This document shows positions 46,992 through 58,625 of a DNA stretch of 64,000 nt, in pieces. The stretch covers positions 992,001 to 1,056,000 of the forward strand of contig NW_026251389.1 of the NCBI RefSeq assembly GCF_025118155.1, written 5' to 3'. The stretch comes from Cokeromyces recurvatus. Lineage: Eukaryota; Mucoromycota; Mucoromycetes; Mucorales; Mucoraceae. The position numbers and the translations under genes are program-made. Every line of letters begins with the position of its first letter. Within the stretch, counting starts at the first letter, position 1. Under the pieces are notes generated by a model. It did no database searches, had not been told where the DNA came from, and saw only the letters and a program-made list of their open reading frames with translations.

Positions 46992-47346
46992 GATAATAAT
47001 AATAATATATAAGCTATAAAAAGAAGAAAGTAAATTGTAGTTTTAATAGCTTGCATTATTATAAATAATGGAGGAAATAAAATAAAGGGGCCGGCGATTT
47101 AAAAGGAAGATGTAGATAATCACGCCCAAATATAGTAATTTCTCTTTGATGGGATTTTTTTTTAAAAAAAATAAAGATGAATGTGGTATATTTTATGTCA
47201 TCAGTATAATGGATAAATTACTGTATTTTTTTTTATCCCTCTTTATTCTGATAATCAACAATAATAGAATATATTCAAACTATTACTGCTTAACCAATGA
47301 TACTAGAGAAAGAATATTATATAATGTATTATTACTTTGACTTTTA
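46992..47346. other. Intergenic spacer (LYS12 promoter / RAD1 3' end)
   Basis: About 355 bp. It includes ggggccggcg near 47087, one of the few GC-rich words in the window, close upstream of LYS12. The ORF at 47146-47340 is low-complexity and not supported. Confidence 0.45.
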
Positions 47347-50300
47347 TTAATAGTTTTTCGTGTGTATAAATTTATATAACTTTCTTCCTGGCTCTTCTCC
47401 AATCATATCTTGAATTCTTTTTAAACTTAGCTGCATTAATTCGTCTAAACTCTCTACTTGATTCATAATGATTTTATAATTTTTTGAGTTAACACCTGGC
47501 ATACTTCTCAAAATATCCTACAAAAAAAAATATACAATAATAATATAGATTAGGCACACCTCTTCCTCTCTATCTCTCTATCTCTCTCTTTTTCTTTTTC
47601 TTTTCTTTTACTTGAGGTGTCATGTTATAAATCGTTTCTCTATCGTCATTTTCTTCCGTTCCTATAGTCGCTGCTACTTCTGTATCTGGTTCATCTTCTG
47701 TTTTCTAATTAAAAATAAAATAAAATAAAATAATAATAATAAAAAAAAAAGAATATTTGAATTCTATATTATTATTTACCTTTAATTCTATGAATATCTT
47801 TGCGGTTTCATGTGGGCTTGAGGACCAAATAATTCGTAATTTAGGAAATGCTAATGTGAGTAATACAAGTTTTGAAGAAAGATCAGTTGCTCTAATATTT
47901 TCACTCATATCAGAAGTTCCCTTTAAAAACATATATGAATATATTATAGATTAAAATACAATTTTTTTTTAATTATACAAATGTATTCCCTTTTTTTTTA
48001 TGCTTACCTGTAATGAAAATGGCTTGTTTTCATCAAATTCAATTAAAAGAATAGGCATCTTATAATACATTGACATATTTTCACATTGTGTATATAATCT
48101 ACCAGAATTAAATGACTGAATTAAATCCATTAGAGACTTTCTCTCGACACACATGTCTGGGCTCAAGATATAGTCTCCTACTTGTAACGTACATGGTACA
48201 ATTTTGACACCTTCTGCGTATAAAATAGGTGGCAACGAACTACGAAACTCTCGCATATCAACTGTTATTAACTGAGGTCCTTTTTCAACTCTTAATTGAC
48301 CTCCTGCTAAACGTGTATTCGTACGAATAGTTAATTCTGCTTCTTTCCTTCTTTGATCTGGTAAAGGTAATGCCATGACCTAATAATAATAAAAAGTTAA
48401 CTTCACTGTATCTCCATATTATATATATATAGTTTCTCTACTTTACTGATTTTTCATGAATAAGTCGTTCAAATGATTCCTTTTCCTTACGAATTAAACT
48501 TAAATAGTTTTGCTCTTCAACAGAATCTTCATAGATCATAAAATAAACACGAATATCAATAGACGGATGTAAAGCACGATAGACCTCGATTTGTCGTATA
48601 AATGCAGGATTTGGATCAAATAAAATAATAAAACGTGGTTCTGTGTCTTCTAGGACTTGTTCGTAAGTATTATCATCATAGCATTGGATAGTAAGAAGGG
48701 ATGTATTGGGTATTTCATCAAAGGTGGGTAATAGGGTATCAGTTAATATCGCATCTTCTGGAACTATAATGCCTTGAAATGTGGATGTATCATTGTCTTC
48801 ATTATCCGTTGTGTCTGGTGTATTTGTATCCAATCTATTATTAATAAGTGAAAAAAAAAAGATAATTGTTTAATACGTATCTATCAATTTTGATTAGCTA
48901 TATTTACTCTGTAACGTTTTGTATTACATCGTTTCGAAATGTTTCTGCTAATGTATATGCTCGACCACTGGTAGATGATGCAGTAGATGATCCACCTCTT
49001 ACTCTTCTACGCTTATTAGGAGGCGGTCTACCTCTTAATGAACTGGACTGGTGAGAGGTTATTGCTGCTTCATTCACTACTGTTGTTTGCATTTGATGTA
49101 TTGTTGATCTCCATTTGAAAAAATTACGTGCAATTGGATCCAAAAAACTACCTTTGTGGTTTTCAGTAATATACTTTTTCAGCTGTGAGCATGTTCTTCT
49201 TTCAGATACCATAATCAAGATAGGGGCACCATCGCCTGCATTTAACTGTAAACTGTCTTGTTCAATTTCCTCCAAAATGGTCGTTAATAATGCCCATTTA
49301 GGTTGTTCTTCTAGAACCAACTTGATATGTTTTGGGATACTGTCATCTTTATTGTTAGTTTCTGGAAAGTCTTTATATTCTAAATCTCCTTCTTTCACAT
49401 AGACTCTTTTCCTTGCTGTCTTTAATCGAAATAAGTATATACATATAGGAAAAAGCAAAAAAAAAAAAAAAAAAGTTTTATAACTTTACCGAAATAACTT
49501 TATCGCCTGCCTCTAAAAATAACCATTGCGATTGTCTAACTTGTTTCCCATCATATGAAGTATTAGCTGCAATTACAGTTTCAATAAAACTATAAAATGA
49601 CACACAGTCATATGCAGTCAAATAACTAAAATACGGATTAGGAAAAAGAAAAAGAAAAAAAAAGAACTTCTATCTGTTTGTTCTCTCCTTACTTTAATAA
49701 TTGTCGTAATATCTTTAAATCACCCACTAATTGTTTAGATGCTGGTGAGACACGGTGCCAGATAGGATCTAATTGTTGTCTTACTATCTGATCAAAGGAT
49801 TTGAAGAAAGCATTCTCCATAGTAAATTCTCCAACATCCACAGTTGGATTTGCCCTTCTTAATTCAGCCAATGTTTCCTCTAAACAAAGCACTAAGTTTT
49901 GTTGAATAATTTGCATCGATTCTGTCATGGGCTGCCTTAATTCAATGACATTATCTGATGCATTACATAAACCTTCCGCCACAAGTACTTGAAAACGAGG
50001 CCAAAGATGCACTTTGCGTAACATCAAGGTCTTGAGTGTTGTCTGCAATGGTGCAAAGCCTGTCACAAATGCTTCCGGATGATCAGAGAGAGCCTTGATA
50101 AATCCTTCTTGATTTTTTTCTCGATAGATGCGCAAGATCAATTCCTCCAATGAGTTGGATTTTATACGATGAGCGTTGGCAATAATGATGCCGTTAATAA
50201 GTGTTGTTGGAATTCTATCAAGCAGCATATCGACAGCTAAAATACGCGCGGTGATCGAAAAGAGACCACTTTCACGGTACATACTGCTTCTCTTTTCGAT

Positions 50301-50540
50301 AGATGTATTATATTCAATACGACGTAAAGGATGTGAAACTTCATTAGCAATCAATTGTTCTTGTATGAGATCATCCTCTTCTTTAGTCGTATTAAGTAAC
50401 AAGACAAGGTGATTACCACTAGAGTAAACTTGTATAAGTGAACATAAAATTTGAAATAAACCTAAGCCAGGTGAAATGATCAATAAGCCATCTTCTGTTA
50501 CAACTTCAGTTAAAATTTGTTTTTGAAATTCAAGTAGCAT
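47347..50540 (-). CDS. RAD1: XPF/Rad1 structure-specific DNA repair endonuclease subunit
   Basis: Eight exons (50540-49693, 49589-49490, 49419-48908, 48834-48447, 48379-48008, 47920-47780, 47704-47612, 47517-47347), 874 aa, close to human XPF (916). The N-terminal helicase-like half begins [21 protein letters not shown] and contains [16 protein letters not shown] and IIIANAHRI. The linker has a basic [17 protein letters not shown] motif. The ERCC4 nuclease domain (~655-790) includes [28 protein letters not shown] with the catalytic E-R-K at ~695-697 and a following Asp, and [19 protein letters not shown]. The C-terminus has tandem helix-hairpin-helix motifs ([14 protein letters not shown]). 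With its Ercc1/Rad10 partner it incises 5' of lesions in nucleotide excision repair and works in recombination. Complete active-site motif, so likely functional. Confidence 0.95.
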
Positions 50541-50729
50541 TTACAATTTTTTTTTTTTAAAAAAAAGAAAATAAATAGATAGCATTATTTTGCATTATTT
50601 TATACTACGCAGTGACACGCTTTTTGTTATTTATTATTGCGCACACCACCTTTATTTATTTATTTTTTTTTTTTCCACACACACACACACACCCCATTCT
50701 TTTCCATTTCCTTCTTTATTGTTGTCAAG
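50541..50729. promoter_or_regulatory. Compact divergent promoter RAD1 / SRP1
   Basis: Only 189 bp separates the two divergent start codons. The interval holds a T/A-rich region, a CA repeat (cacacacacacacacacccc, ~50676-50694) and pyrimidine-rich stretches (ttttccatttccttctttatt) just upstream of the SRP1 ATG. Both promoters must sit here. Confidence 0.5.
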
Positions 50730-52553
50730 ATGGACAAATCCTCAGCAGAAAGAAAGAGTAATTTCAAAAACAAAGATGCTTTTGGTGCCGATCAAGTTCG
50801 AAACCGTCGACAAAAACACACGGTCGAAATTAGAAAGCAAAAACGTGAAGAAAATCTTTCAAAGCGTCGTAACATGCACATTCCCACTGCATCCATGTCA
50901 GATAGTGAAGATGATATTGAAGTCGAAGATGATTTCAACGTAATTATAACTTACTATTATCTATTGAACACATTTACTAACACATGTCCTATTATGTTTT
51001 TTTTTTTTTTTTTTTAAGTTAATTAATAATTTATCAGGTTTAATGGTCGATCTTAACTCAAATGAAGTAGAAAAGCAATATGATGCCACAACGAAATTTA
51101 GAAAGTTACTTTCTAAAGAAAAGAATCCACCTATTAAGGAAGTTATTCAGACAGGTGCAGTTCCTAAATTTGTGGAATTCTTAAGATCAAGTCATCCTTT
51201 ATTACAGGTAAAAAATTTTTTTTTTTAATTGGTGAAAAAAAAAATATAAATATTTATATAAGAATAGAAATAAAAGCTTATTTTATTATTCGTATAGTTT
51301 GAAGCAGCCTGGGCATTAACCAATATTGCTTCTGGTTCTTCTGACCAAACTCAAGTTGTTATTGCTGCTGGTGCAGTCCCCATTTTTATTGAATTACTCA
51401 AGAGTAACATTCCTGATGTTAAAGAACAGGTATGCGTATTAAAGTTTAATTATATTAAATCAGTTAGCTGATTTTTTTTTTTTGAGTTAAGGCTGTTTGG
51501 GCATTAGGTAATATTGCAGGTGATAGTGCAGTATGTCGTGACTATGTCCTTGAACAAGGTGCACTTGGACCTCTCCTTGTTATTCTTAATGAACAACATA
51601 AACTTTCCATGTCACGTAACGCCACTTGGACATTATCCAACTTATGTAGAGGCAAAAACCCTCAACCTGCATGGGAAATGGTTGTTCCTGCTTTACCTGT
51701 TCTTGCTAAACTTATCTATTCCACTGATGAAGAAGTTCTTATTGACGCCTGTTGGGCTATTTCTTATTTATCTGATGGTTACAATGATCGTATTCAAGCT
51801 GTGATTGAATCAGGAGTTTGCCGTCGACTTGTTGAATTATTGATGCATCCTTCCACCTCTGTTCAAACACCTGCTTTAAGATCTGTGGGTAATATTGTGA
51901 CTGGCGATGATTTGCAAACTCAAGTCATCATCAATTGTGGCGTTTTACCCGCCCTTAACGCTCTTTTGAATAGTAAAAAGGAAGCCATTCGAAAGGAGGC
52001 CTGTTGGACAATTTCAAACATTACAGCCGGCAATACTGTTCAGATTGATGCTGTTATTGAAAGCAGTATCATTCCTCCTCTTATTCACATCTTGGCTACA
52101 GCCGAGTTTAAGACACGTAAAGAAGCCTGTTGGGCTATCGTGAATGCTACTTCTGGTGGACTTAATAAACCAGCCCAAATCCATTATTTAGTAGCCAGTG
52201 GTTGTATTAAGCCCCTTTGTGAAATCTTGACAAGTATGGATAATAAGATTGTTCAAGTTGCTCTTGACGGTCTTGATAATATTTTAAAGATTGGTGAACA
52301 AGAACGTCCTAACGATCCAGATGGTATTAATCGATATGCACTTTATATTGAAGAATGTGGTGGCATGGAAATCATTCACCAATTACAACAACATCAAAAT
52401 GAAGAAGTTTACAAAAAGGCATATCATATTATTGATCGTTACTTTAGCGATGAGGATGCGGATGAAATGACAGAAGAAATGGCACCTCAACAGTCATTCC
52501 AATTCCAATCCAATGTGGATGTTCCTCAAGGTGGATTTAATTTTGGATCTTAA
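50730..52553 (+). CDS. SRP1: Importin subunit alpha (karyopherin alpha)
   Basis: Four exons (50730-50939, 51019-51207, 51298-51429, 51492-52553), 530 aa. The N-terminal importin-beta-binding domain is basic ([19 protein letters not shown]...). Ten armadillo repeats follow, with the Trp/Asn NLS-binding ladder: [61 protein letters not shown] and [14 protein letters not shown]. The C-terminus carries the acidic exportin-binding [13 protein letters not shown]. It recognises classical nuclear localisation signals and, with importin beta, carries cargo through the nuclear pore. Codon use is biased to preferred codons, as expected for an abundant protein. Close to yeast Srp1 in length (542 aa). Confidence 0.97.
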
Positions 52554-52871
52554 TTACAAATATACACAAAAAAAAAAATATAAAATACTAGCAATTCCTT
52601 CATTTTTTTTTCTTTTTTTCTCCCTCTATAAATAAAAAAAAATTATACATATATTTATATATATTAATATATTTATATAAATATATTCATGCATACATAC
52701 AATATATAAAAAGAGCCATTTTTGCCAAGATTATGTAAACGTGTCTCATTTACTTGAATTTCAGCTTATTAATTCGTTATTTTTATATAAATGAAAAAAA
52801 AAAAAAAAAAAACCAGGAATATCTTTTTTTTTTTCTTTTCTTCTATTATTAATAAAAGTAATCAAATTAAT
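52554..52871. other. Intergenic spacer between SRP1 and WW gene
   Basis: About 320 bp, AT-rich, with TA/ATA repeats (52640-52700), A17 near 52796-52812 and a T/C-rich tract before the WW-protein ATG. No gene. Confidence 0.5.
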
Positions 52872-54012
52872 ATGTCAGAAACTTTACCACCTGGATGGGA
52901 ACGCCGCCAAGCCCCTAACGGACAATAGTAAGTGTATATAAAATTCGATAATGGGCGCGTATTAATGAAAGATATTGAAAAATGGATTAGTTATTTTATT
53001 GATCATAACACACGTACAACGACATGGACAGATCCACGTCAAAATTACCAAGCACAACCACCAGCAGAACGTGATAGTTATTATTCAGCTCAAGCAAGTT
53101 ATCCTACTCCTCCTCCACGTCCCGAGGGATATCCTTCCTATGCGAATGCACCCTCTGTTGTAGAGCAACAACAACCTTATCCTACTCCTACTCCTCCTCA
53201 AGAGAAAGAGAAAGGCCATCATCAACATCATTCACATGGTGGATTTTTCTCTAATGGTATGAAGGTAGCTGCTGGCCTTGCTGCTGCTGGTTTAGCAGGT
53301 TTAGCTATTAAGGATGTTGTTCATCATGAAGAACGTGAAAATGAGCGTATAGCTCGTTTAGAACAAGAAGAACGAGATAATCGTTACAGTTGAGTACTTT
53401 TTTTCGGGGACTCTTATTATCCGTCCCCTCTCCTATTAAGAAAAAATAGATGTATATATTGACTTTTTTTTTTGATAATAACATATAATAGTGGAAGAAG
53501 AAATGTATAATGAAGAAAGATACAATGAAGAAAGATATAATGAACCTCCTCCTCCTCCTCCTGAATATGGTTATGGTGGTGTACCCGAATATGGTTATGG
53601 TGGTGGACCTGCTCCTTCTACCACTATCATTAATGAAGATAACGGTTGGTTTGGTGATGATAAGCAAACTGTGATTCAAACAGGTAATTATTTTTACTAT
53701 ATTTAGTTATTTTTTTTTAAAACTGAGTTATTTTTTAATTTTAATTTATTAAAGACGGATATGGTGACACAATTACTACGGAAACAAAAGATGGATGGTT
53801 TCATGATGACACAATAGGTAATTATTATTATTATTTAGGAGATGATAAATGATGGCAATTGACGTGTATTATTTAGTTACAGAAACAGATCGATATGGAG
53901 ATACTGAAGTGGTAAGTATTTTATATAATACAAGAGTAAATTATTATGTATATATATATATATATATATACTCATTTATATATAGATTGAAGATGATTCC
54001 AGCTGGTTATAA
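52872..54012 (+). CDS. WW-domain protein with proline-rich segment and glycine-zipper helix
   Basis: Six exons (52872-52927, 52991-53388, 53492-53683, 53755-53817, 53877-53911, 53986-54012), 256 aa. Residues ~5-35 are a WW domain (LPPGWERRQAPNGQYYFIDH..., closing TTWTDPR) split by intron 1. Such domains bind proline-rich ligands such as PPxY. A Pro/Tyr-rich region follows (SYPTPPPRPEGYPSY, PYPTPTPPQ), then GMKVAAGLAAAGLAGLAIKDV, a Gly/Ala hydrophobic segment that resembles a glycine-zipper membrane helix. Next come a charged HHEERENERIARLEQEERDNR, tandem YNEERYNEERYNE repeats with PPPPPPEYGYGG (a PPxY motif the WW domain could bind intramolecularly), and an acidic tail with short repeats of the form W-F-x-D-D / D-x-Y-G-D-T. 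Intron 2 uses a GTTGAG donor. Function unknown; possibly a membrane adaptor. Confidence 0.83.
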
Positions 54013-54029
54013 ATGGGTTAACCTCTTTA

Positions 54030-54989
54030 TTAATAATGATGATTTAAACCAGATAACATAGTCTTTAATGACGGTAATCTTGGTTTTTTATGTATAAGTT
54101 GAGTTGCTTGAGTAGCTAATAAATGCAGATTTCTACTACTTTCATCATGACTTTTTATTATTCTATCATGTTGACTTTTATTGCCTGCAATCTTTGTCGA
54201 CGTCATTTGATAATATTTTCGTTTAGTAGTAGTAGTATGAGTAGGTAATTTTTTGTGTGTGAATGATATACGCCGTTGACGAGTTTCAATAATGGCTTGT
54301 TGTTGTCGAGCTACAGATAAGTCACCACATAATAATAAATCAGTTGATAACCATTGATAGAGTAAAGCGATTGTAGGATTTTTGAATGAAGGTTGTTTAC
54401 TGATATGTTTAACATGATTCAATGTTCTATAATAATAAATATGTATATACAGAGTAAATAAAAAAAATGAAAGTCATTGTTATTGATCCAAAGAAGAGTT
54501 AACATACACTAAAGAAGGGGATGAACTCATGTTTAATCTATCATCATTCTCATTTACAAATATCCACTCATTTCCTTTACAGGATTCATAAATACTTGAA
54601 TCTTCATCCTTTAGTATTTGTTCTTTATAGGATACTTCCCAACCACGACATTCAATTGTATCTAACAAAGGCTCAGCTAGTTGACCATGTACAATTTCAT
54701 CCAAAGTTAATTTACATAGCTCTGCTAAACAATAAAGACCTAAGAGTCTTGCAATCTCTAAGCATACTTGACTTGTCACCAAAATACGACCTTCCTTTTG
54801 ATGTTTAATAAATTCCGTAGGATATTGTTTATAAAGTTCTAAAAGATATTTTGATTTTTGTTTAAAAAGACTTTGATTATCATTACAAAAGACAGCTACT
54901 ATTTCTTCTAAACAAAAGTGAAGTTGTGGAAAAGTGTAGATACAAAAAGGTTGAGATGAATATCCAAAGGTACCTAAAACGATTGTCAT
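54030..54989 (-). CDS. Unknown two-exon protein
   Basis: Two exons, 54989-54508 and 54426-54030, joined by a GTATGT donor and TTATAG acceptor, give 292 aa. I do not recognise it. The N-terminal half (1-~120) looks globular: MTIVLGTFGYSSQPFCIYTF, LHFCLEEIVAVFCNDNQSLF, KSKYLLELYKQYPTEFIKH, then a helical VCLEIARLLGLYCLAELCKL with several Cys/Leu. A polar stretch with EWIFVNENDD follows. The C-terminal part is basic and low in acidic residues (RQRRISFTHKK, TTTTKRKYY, KIAGNKSQHDR, HKKPRLP), suggesting nucleic-acid or membrane contact. No signal peptide or TM segment. The stop codon lies only 17 bp from that of the convergent WW gene, so the two transcripts must overlap at their 3' ends. The reading frame, donor/acceptor quality and domain-like composition support a real gene. 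Confidence 0.68.
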
Positions 54990-55020
54990 TTAAAATAAGT
55001 AAAAGAATGTATTTTATATG

Positions 55021-55064
<44 letters not shown>

Positions 55065-55395
55065 ATGTTGTTGTTTAAGAAATAAATAAATAAATAAATA
55101 AATAAATAAAAGGAGAGGAAAAAAAAGAAATAGAAATAGTTGAAACTTGAAATAACAAAAAGAAAGAAAGGGAGAGAAACTAAAAAAAAAAAAAAAAAAA
55201 AAAGGAGAAAAATGGGGGGAGGAGGGGATAATGGTCAAGTGTATCTATTTTGATCATTTTCCCCTTAAAATTGGCTTTTTATCCAAACAAACTTGACTGT
55301 TTCATCCTACAACACGCATAAAATTATTCCGCGTTTTTTTTTTTAATACTTACACAATTTTTTTTTTTATTATAATTCAATTAATAAAAAAAAAC
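54990..55395. other. Divergent promoter region with A38 and (AAAT)n tracts
   Basis: About 405 bp between the unknown gene and SPT8. It has A38 (55025-55062), an (AAAT)n run of about 7 units (55081-55110), another A run (~55182-55203) and ggggggaggagggg at ~55213-55227. No coding signal: the 71-aa Phe ORF here is poly-A read backwards. Confidence 0.6.
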
Positions 55396-57110
55396 ATGTC
55401 AACAGATGAAGAAGATCTTGAATTAAACGATGATACAACTTCACAAATAGAAACAATAACAGACGATGGAGGTGATACGTTAGATACAGAAGGTATATTA
55501 CGCATCTAGTCTTGCGATTTTTTTTTTTTTTTTTTTTTTTTTTTCAGACTTGAATAATTCCTCCTTATAGACCTACCATCACCTATACAAACAACGGCAC
55601 CACTTGCGGAAAATAACACAAGACTTCAACCTGATCCCCAAATGTTGACTTGCTCATCCTATGACTGTGTGCCAATAGTAATTGATCATTGACTACTCAA
55701 CTTGATCACATTCAATTATTCTAAATTTTTTTTTTCTTTTCTTTTCTTTTTTTAGGTTGCAGCTGTTCATCCTACCCCTATCTCAAGTCTAGCTACAACA
55801 CATTGTTATCGTTGGGTATTCACGGGTTCAGAAGATGGCTATATTCGTAAATGGGACTTTTTTAGTTCTATGAATGGTAAAACTTCACTTACACAAGCAC
55901 AACGTCACTATTTTGTGGATTCAGTTGTCTATGCAGGTGTCTTGAGCTCTTGGTGGGAAAATGAAGAAGTTCCAGGTATATATATATATATATCAAATGT
56001 ATTCATTTTAGATACTGACTCTATTCTATGTAATTAAGAAACAAATTCAAATGAATCATCTTTACCTCCAATAAAACCATTCGATATAAAACTTTCTCCT
56101 GTCTTTAGTTTAGCAGTTCAGTCAGAGGCATTATGGGCTTTATCAGGTTGTGAAAATGGAGCTATTAATTTAAGTACAGTAAGACACGAAGAAGGTAAAG
56201 TGCATCATGTCCTTCGAAAACATAAAGGACCTGTATCAGTATTAGAAATTATGCCCAATGAACAATCAGCTATCAGTGGATCATGGGATACGTCTGTGCT
56301 TGAATGGGATCTACATACAGGTCATCTCGTACGTTCCTATTCAGGTCATAATTCACAAATTTCATCCGCTTCATGTCATCCTAATGATGAACATGGCTTA
56401 TTAACAACGAGTATGGATGGTCAATGTTTATTATGGGATAGAAGAGAATCTAATTTCAAACGATTACCTCTACCAGAACGTACACCACCATGGTGTTTAT
56501 CTGTAAGAAGAAGAAGAAAAAAAAAAGAGACATGGAATTGAATAAATAAAATAACTGTTTCATTCTATAGGCATGTTGGAGTGTAGATGGTAAAAAGATA
56601 TACGTTGGAAGAAGAAATGGCACAGTAGATGAATATGATTTTAGAGAACAAAAATGGATTCAATCATTTCGTATGCCAGCTAATTCAGGGCCTGTCTCCT
56701 TTGTAAAAAGTATGGCAAATGGCAAACACATCATCTGGTAAGGGTTATTTTTTATTTATTTTTATTCATTCAACTAACAAAACAAAACTTATACTCTACT
56801 CTACTCTACTCTACTCTACTCTACTCTTTAAAGTGCTTCAAATGATAATATACGTTTATGGAATACAACAATAGAATCTAATTTTACTATTAGACCTGAT
56901 AGTGAACCGGGATTTACAGCGAATAACAAGAAATTATCTTCTGTCATTCCATTTAGCATCTTACCCGGTCATCATGGAGGTACTATCTCTCACATATCTA
57001 TTGATCCAACCTGTAAATATATGATCACTACTTCTGGGAATAGAGGTTGGGAAGGAAATTCAACAAATGGTTGTCTATTTTATGATATCTCTCCTCTAAC
57101 CAACTCCTAA
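55396..57110 (+). CDS. SPT8: SAGA complex WD40 subunit Spt8
   Basis: Six exons (55396-55492, 55571-55677, 55756-55975, 56039-56502, 56571-56737, 56834-57110), 443 aa. After an acidic N-terminus (STDEEDLELNDD) come MLTCSSYDCVPIVVAAVHPTP and the WD repeats: YRWVFTGSEDGYIRKWDFFS, FSLAVQSEALWALSGCENGAI, LEIMPNEQSAISGSWDTSVLEWD, GLLTTSMDGQCLLWDRR, KKIYVGRRNGTVDEYDF and GKHIICASNDNIRLWN. The closing GHHGGTISHISIDPTCKYMITTSGNRGWEG is diagnostic of Spt8. Spt8 is the SAGA subunit that binds TBP and regulates its delivery to promoters. It lacks the long acidic N-terminal extension of yeast Spt8 (602 aa). Intron 5 contains an ACTCT pentanucleotide repeat. Confidence 0.93.
56793..56826. repeat. ACTCT pentanucleotide repeat in SPT8 intron 5
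   Basis: Nearly seven perfect tandem copies, ending just upstream of the exon 6 acceptor (TTTAAAG). It also serves as the pyrimidine-rich tract of the intron. Confidence 0.9.
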
Positions 57111-57261
57111 AGTATATCTGCTGCTGGGATTCAAATTGTTTATAATAAATAAGGAATAAATACATGTATATATTTGTATATTTATATTTTTTTTTGGAAC
57201 CCCCTCTTTGTTTCGTTGTCTTTTATCTGGGGGGGAAAAGAAAATAATAAAGGAAAAAAAA

Positions 57262-57753
57262 ATGACAGGCTCAACACATGAAGATGAAGACACCAAAGCA
57301 TTTTTTGCAGAGATAGATAAAGAAACGAAACAAGATTATGAGACCTGTAGTCTTTCACAAGCATTTGATGCTGTATTTCAATGTTATAGTATGTACTCCT
57401 TTTGTTGTTGTTGTTGTTGTTTCATCAATTGATATCCCTTTTCCTCTTTTACAGCATTGGGTGCACAAGCTATTCATTATTATAGATATGGTACAAAAAA
57501 GGATTGTTCAGGGAAATGGGAAGATTTTAAGTTTTGTTGCAAGACAAAAACAAAATCATCCGAGAAAGCACATGTAAAAAAAATATATATATATATATAT
57601 ATACATTTATAAATATATAGGTGGATCAAGTTTGAATAAATATTAAATGTATCTATTTGTTAATAGATGATGATTAAGCAACGTCGAGCAGAGAAAGAAG
57701 AAATGAAAAGAAAAGGAAGAAATTCAGAAGAAGTTTGGGAATTACAACAATAA
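57262..57753 (+). CDS. DUF3128 / Emi1-like small cysteine-containing protein
   Basis: Three exons (57262-57388, 57455-57573, 57667-57753), 110 aa. Features: an acidic start (STHEDEDTKAFFAEID), then a Cys-bearing helical core (YETCSLSQAFDAVFQCYTLGAQAIHYYRYGTKKDCSGKWEDFKFCCKTK) and a charged helix at the C-terminus (KQRRAEKEEMKRKGRNSEEVWELQ). The paired-Cys helices around residues 31-74 with the C-terminal RxxEKE helix fit the DUF3128 family (yeast Emi1-type), small proteins reminiscent of twin-Cys mitochondrial intermembrane proteins. The biochemical role is not established. Exons are in frame and the size is right for the family. Confidence 0.8.
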
Positions 57754-57921
57754 AAAAAAAAAAAAAGAAACTGTACAAATTTAAAATTTATGCTTTGTAT
57801 GATTGAATGGTGGTGGCTTAAAATAATTTATTAAAAATTAAATTACGCGAATACATAACATTGGTTTTTCTTCTTTTTTTTTTTTCTTATTATTTTCAAT
57901 ATAAATAAATAAATAAATAAA
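57754..57921. other. Short spacer with (AAAT)n before SMD1
   Basis: Only ~170 bp between the DUF3128 stop and the SMD1 ATG, both on +. It contains a T run (57876-57885) and (AAAT)n at 57901-57921 reaching the SMD1 start. The SMD1 promoter must be very compact. Confidence 0.5.
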
Positions 57922-58448
57922 ATGAAGTTGGTTAGGTAAATTAATATAAATTCATTTATAACATAATGACTCCAACTATTTATTATTGTTTATAATAAAC
58001 TTGTTTTAATGTCATTCTTTTGCTTTTCTTTCAACAATGATAGATTCTTAATGAAATTAAACAATGAAACAGTTTCTGTTGAATTAAAAAACGGCACAGT
58101 AGTTCACGGTACTATTACAGGCGTTGACATGAGTATGAACACCCATTTAAAAACAGTCAAAATGACTCTTAAAAATAGAGATCCTGTCAGTTTGGATTCT
58201 TTATCTGTTCGTGGTAATACTATTCGTTGTGTCATTTTACCCGATAGTTTACCATTAGATACACTTTTGATTGATGATACTCCTAAAAAGAAGAAGCGTG
58301 ATGGTAAAAAAAAAAAAAAAAAAAGTCAAACATTTATAAACGGAACAAAAGTTAATTCATGGTCTATATTTTAGATGATGGTGCTGGTCGTGGTCGTGGA
58401 AGAGGAATGCGTAGTGGACGTGGTGGACGTGGTAGAGGAAGACGTTAA
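57922..58448 (+). CDS. SMD1: Spliceosomal Sm protein D1
   Basis: Three exons (57922-57935, 58044-58303, 58375-58448), 115 aa. The 14-nt first exon codes MKLV and part of Arg. Splicing yields [20 protein letters not shown], the conserved Sm D1 start. Sm1 motif: [20 protein letters not shown]. Sm2: [20 protein letters not shown]. The tail has KKKKRDD then a Gly-Arg repeat ([20 protein letters not shown]), the symmetric dimethylarginine substrate typical of D1. SmD1 sits in the heptameric Sm ring on U1, U2, U4 and U5 snRNAs. Length equals the family norm (119 in human). Confidence 0.97.
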
Positions 58449-58625
58449 ATTATATGTATACGCCTTTATATACTTCTTTTTTTTTCTTTTATTTTCTCAG
58501 TTTGTTAATAATAAATACGCAAATCATTCAATTCAAATGTATGTTTTTTTGATTACAATTGCAGCTCAAATGTTGTAAAGGTAAAAAGACAAAAAAAGAC
58601 AAAAAAAAATAATGATTTAGGATTG

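Noticed and set aside
55023..55238. Phe-rich ORF near SPT8
   Set aside because: Product of reading A38 and A/G-rich low-complexity DNA in reverse.
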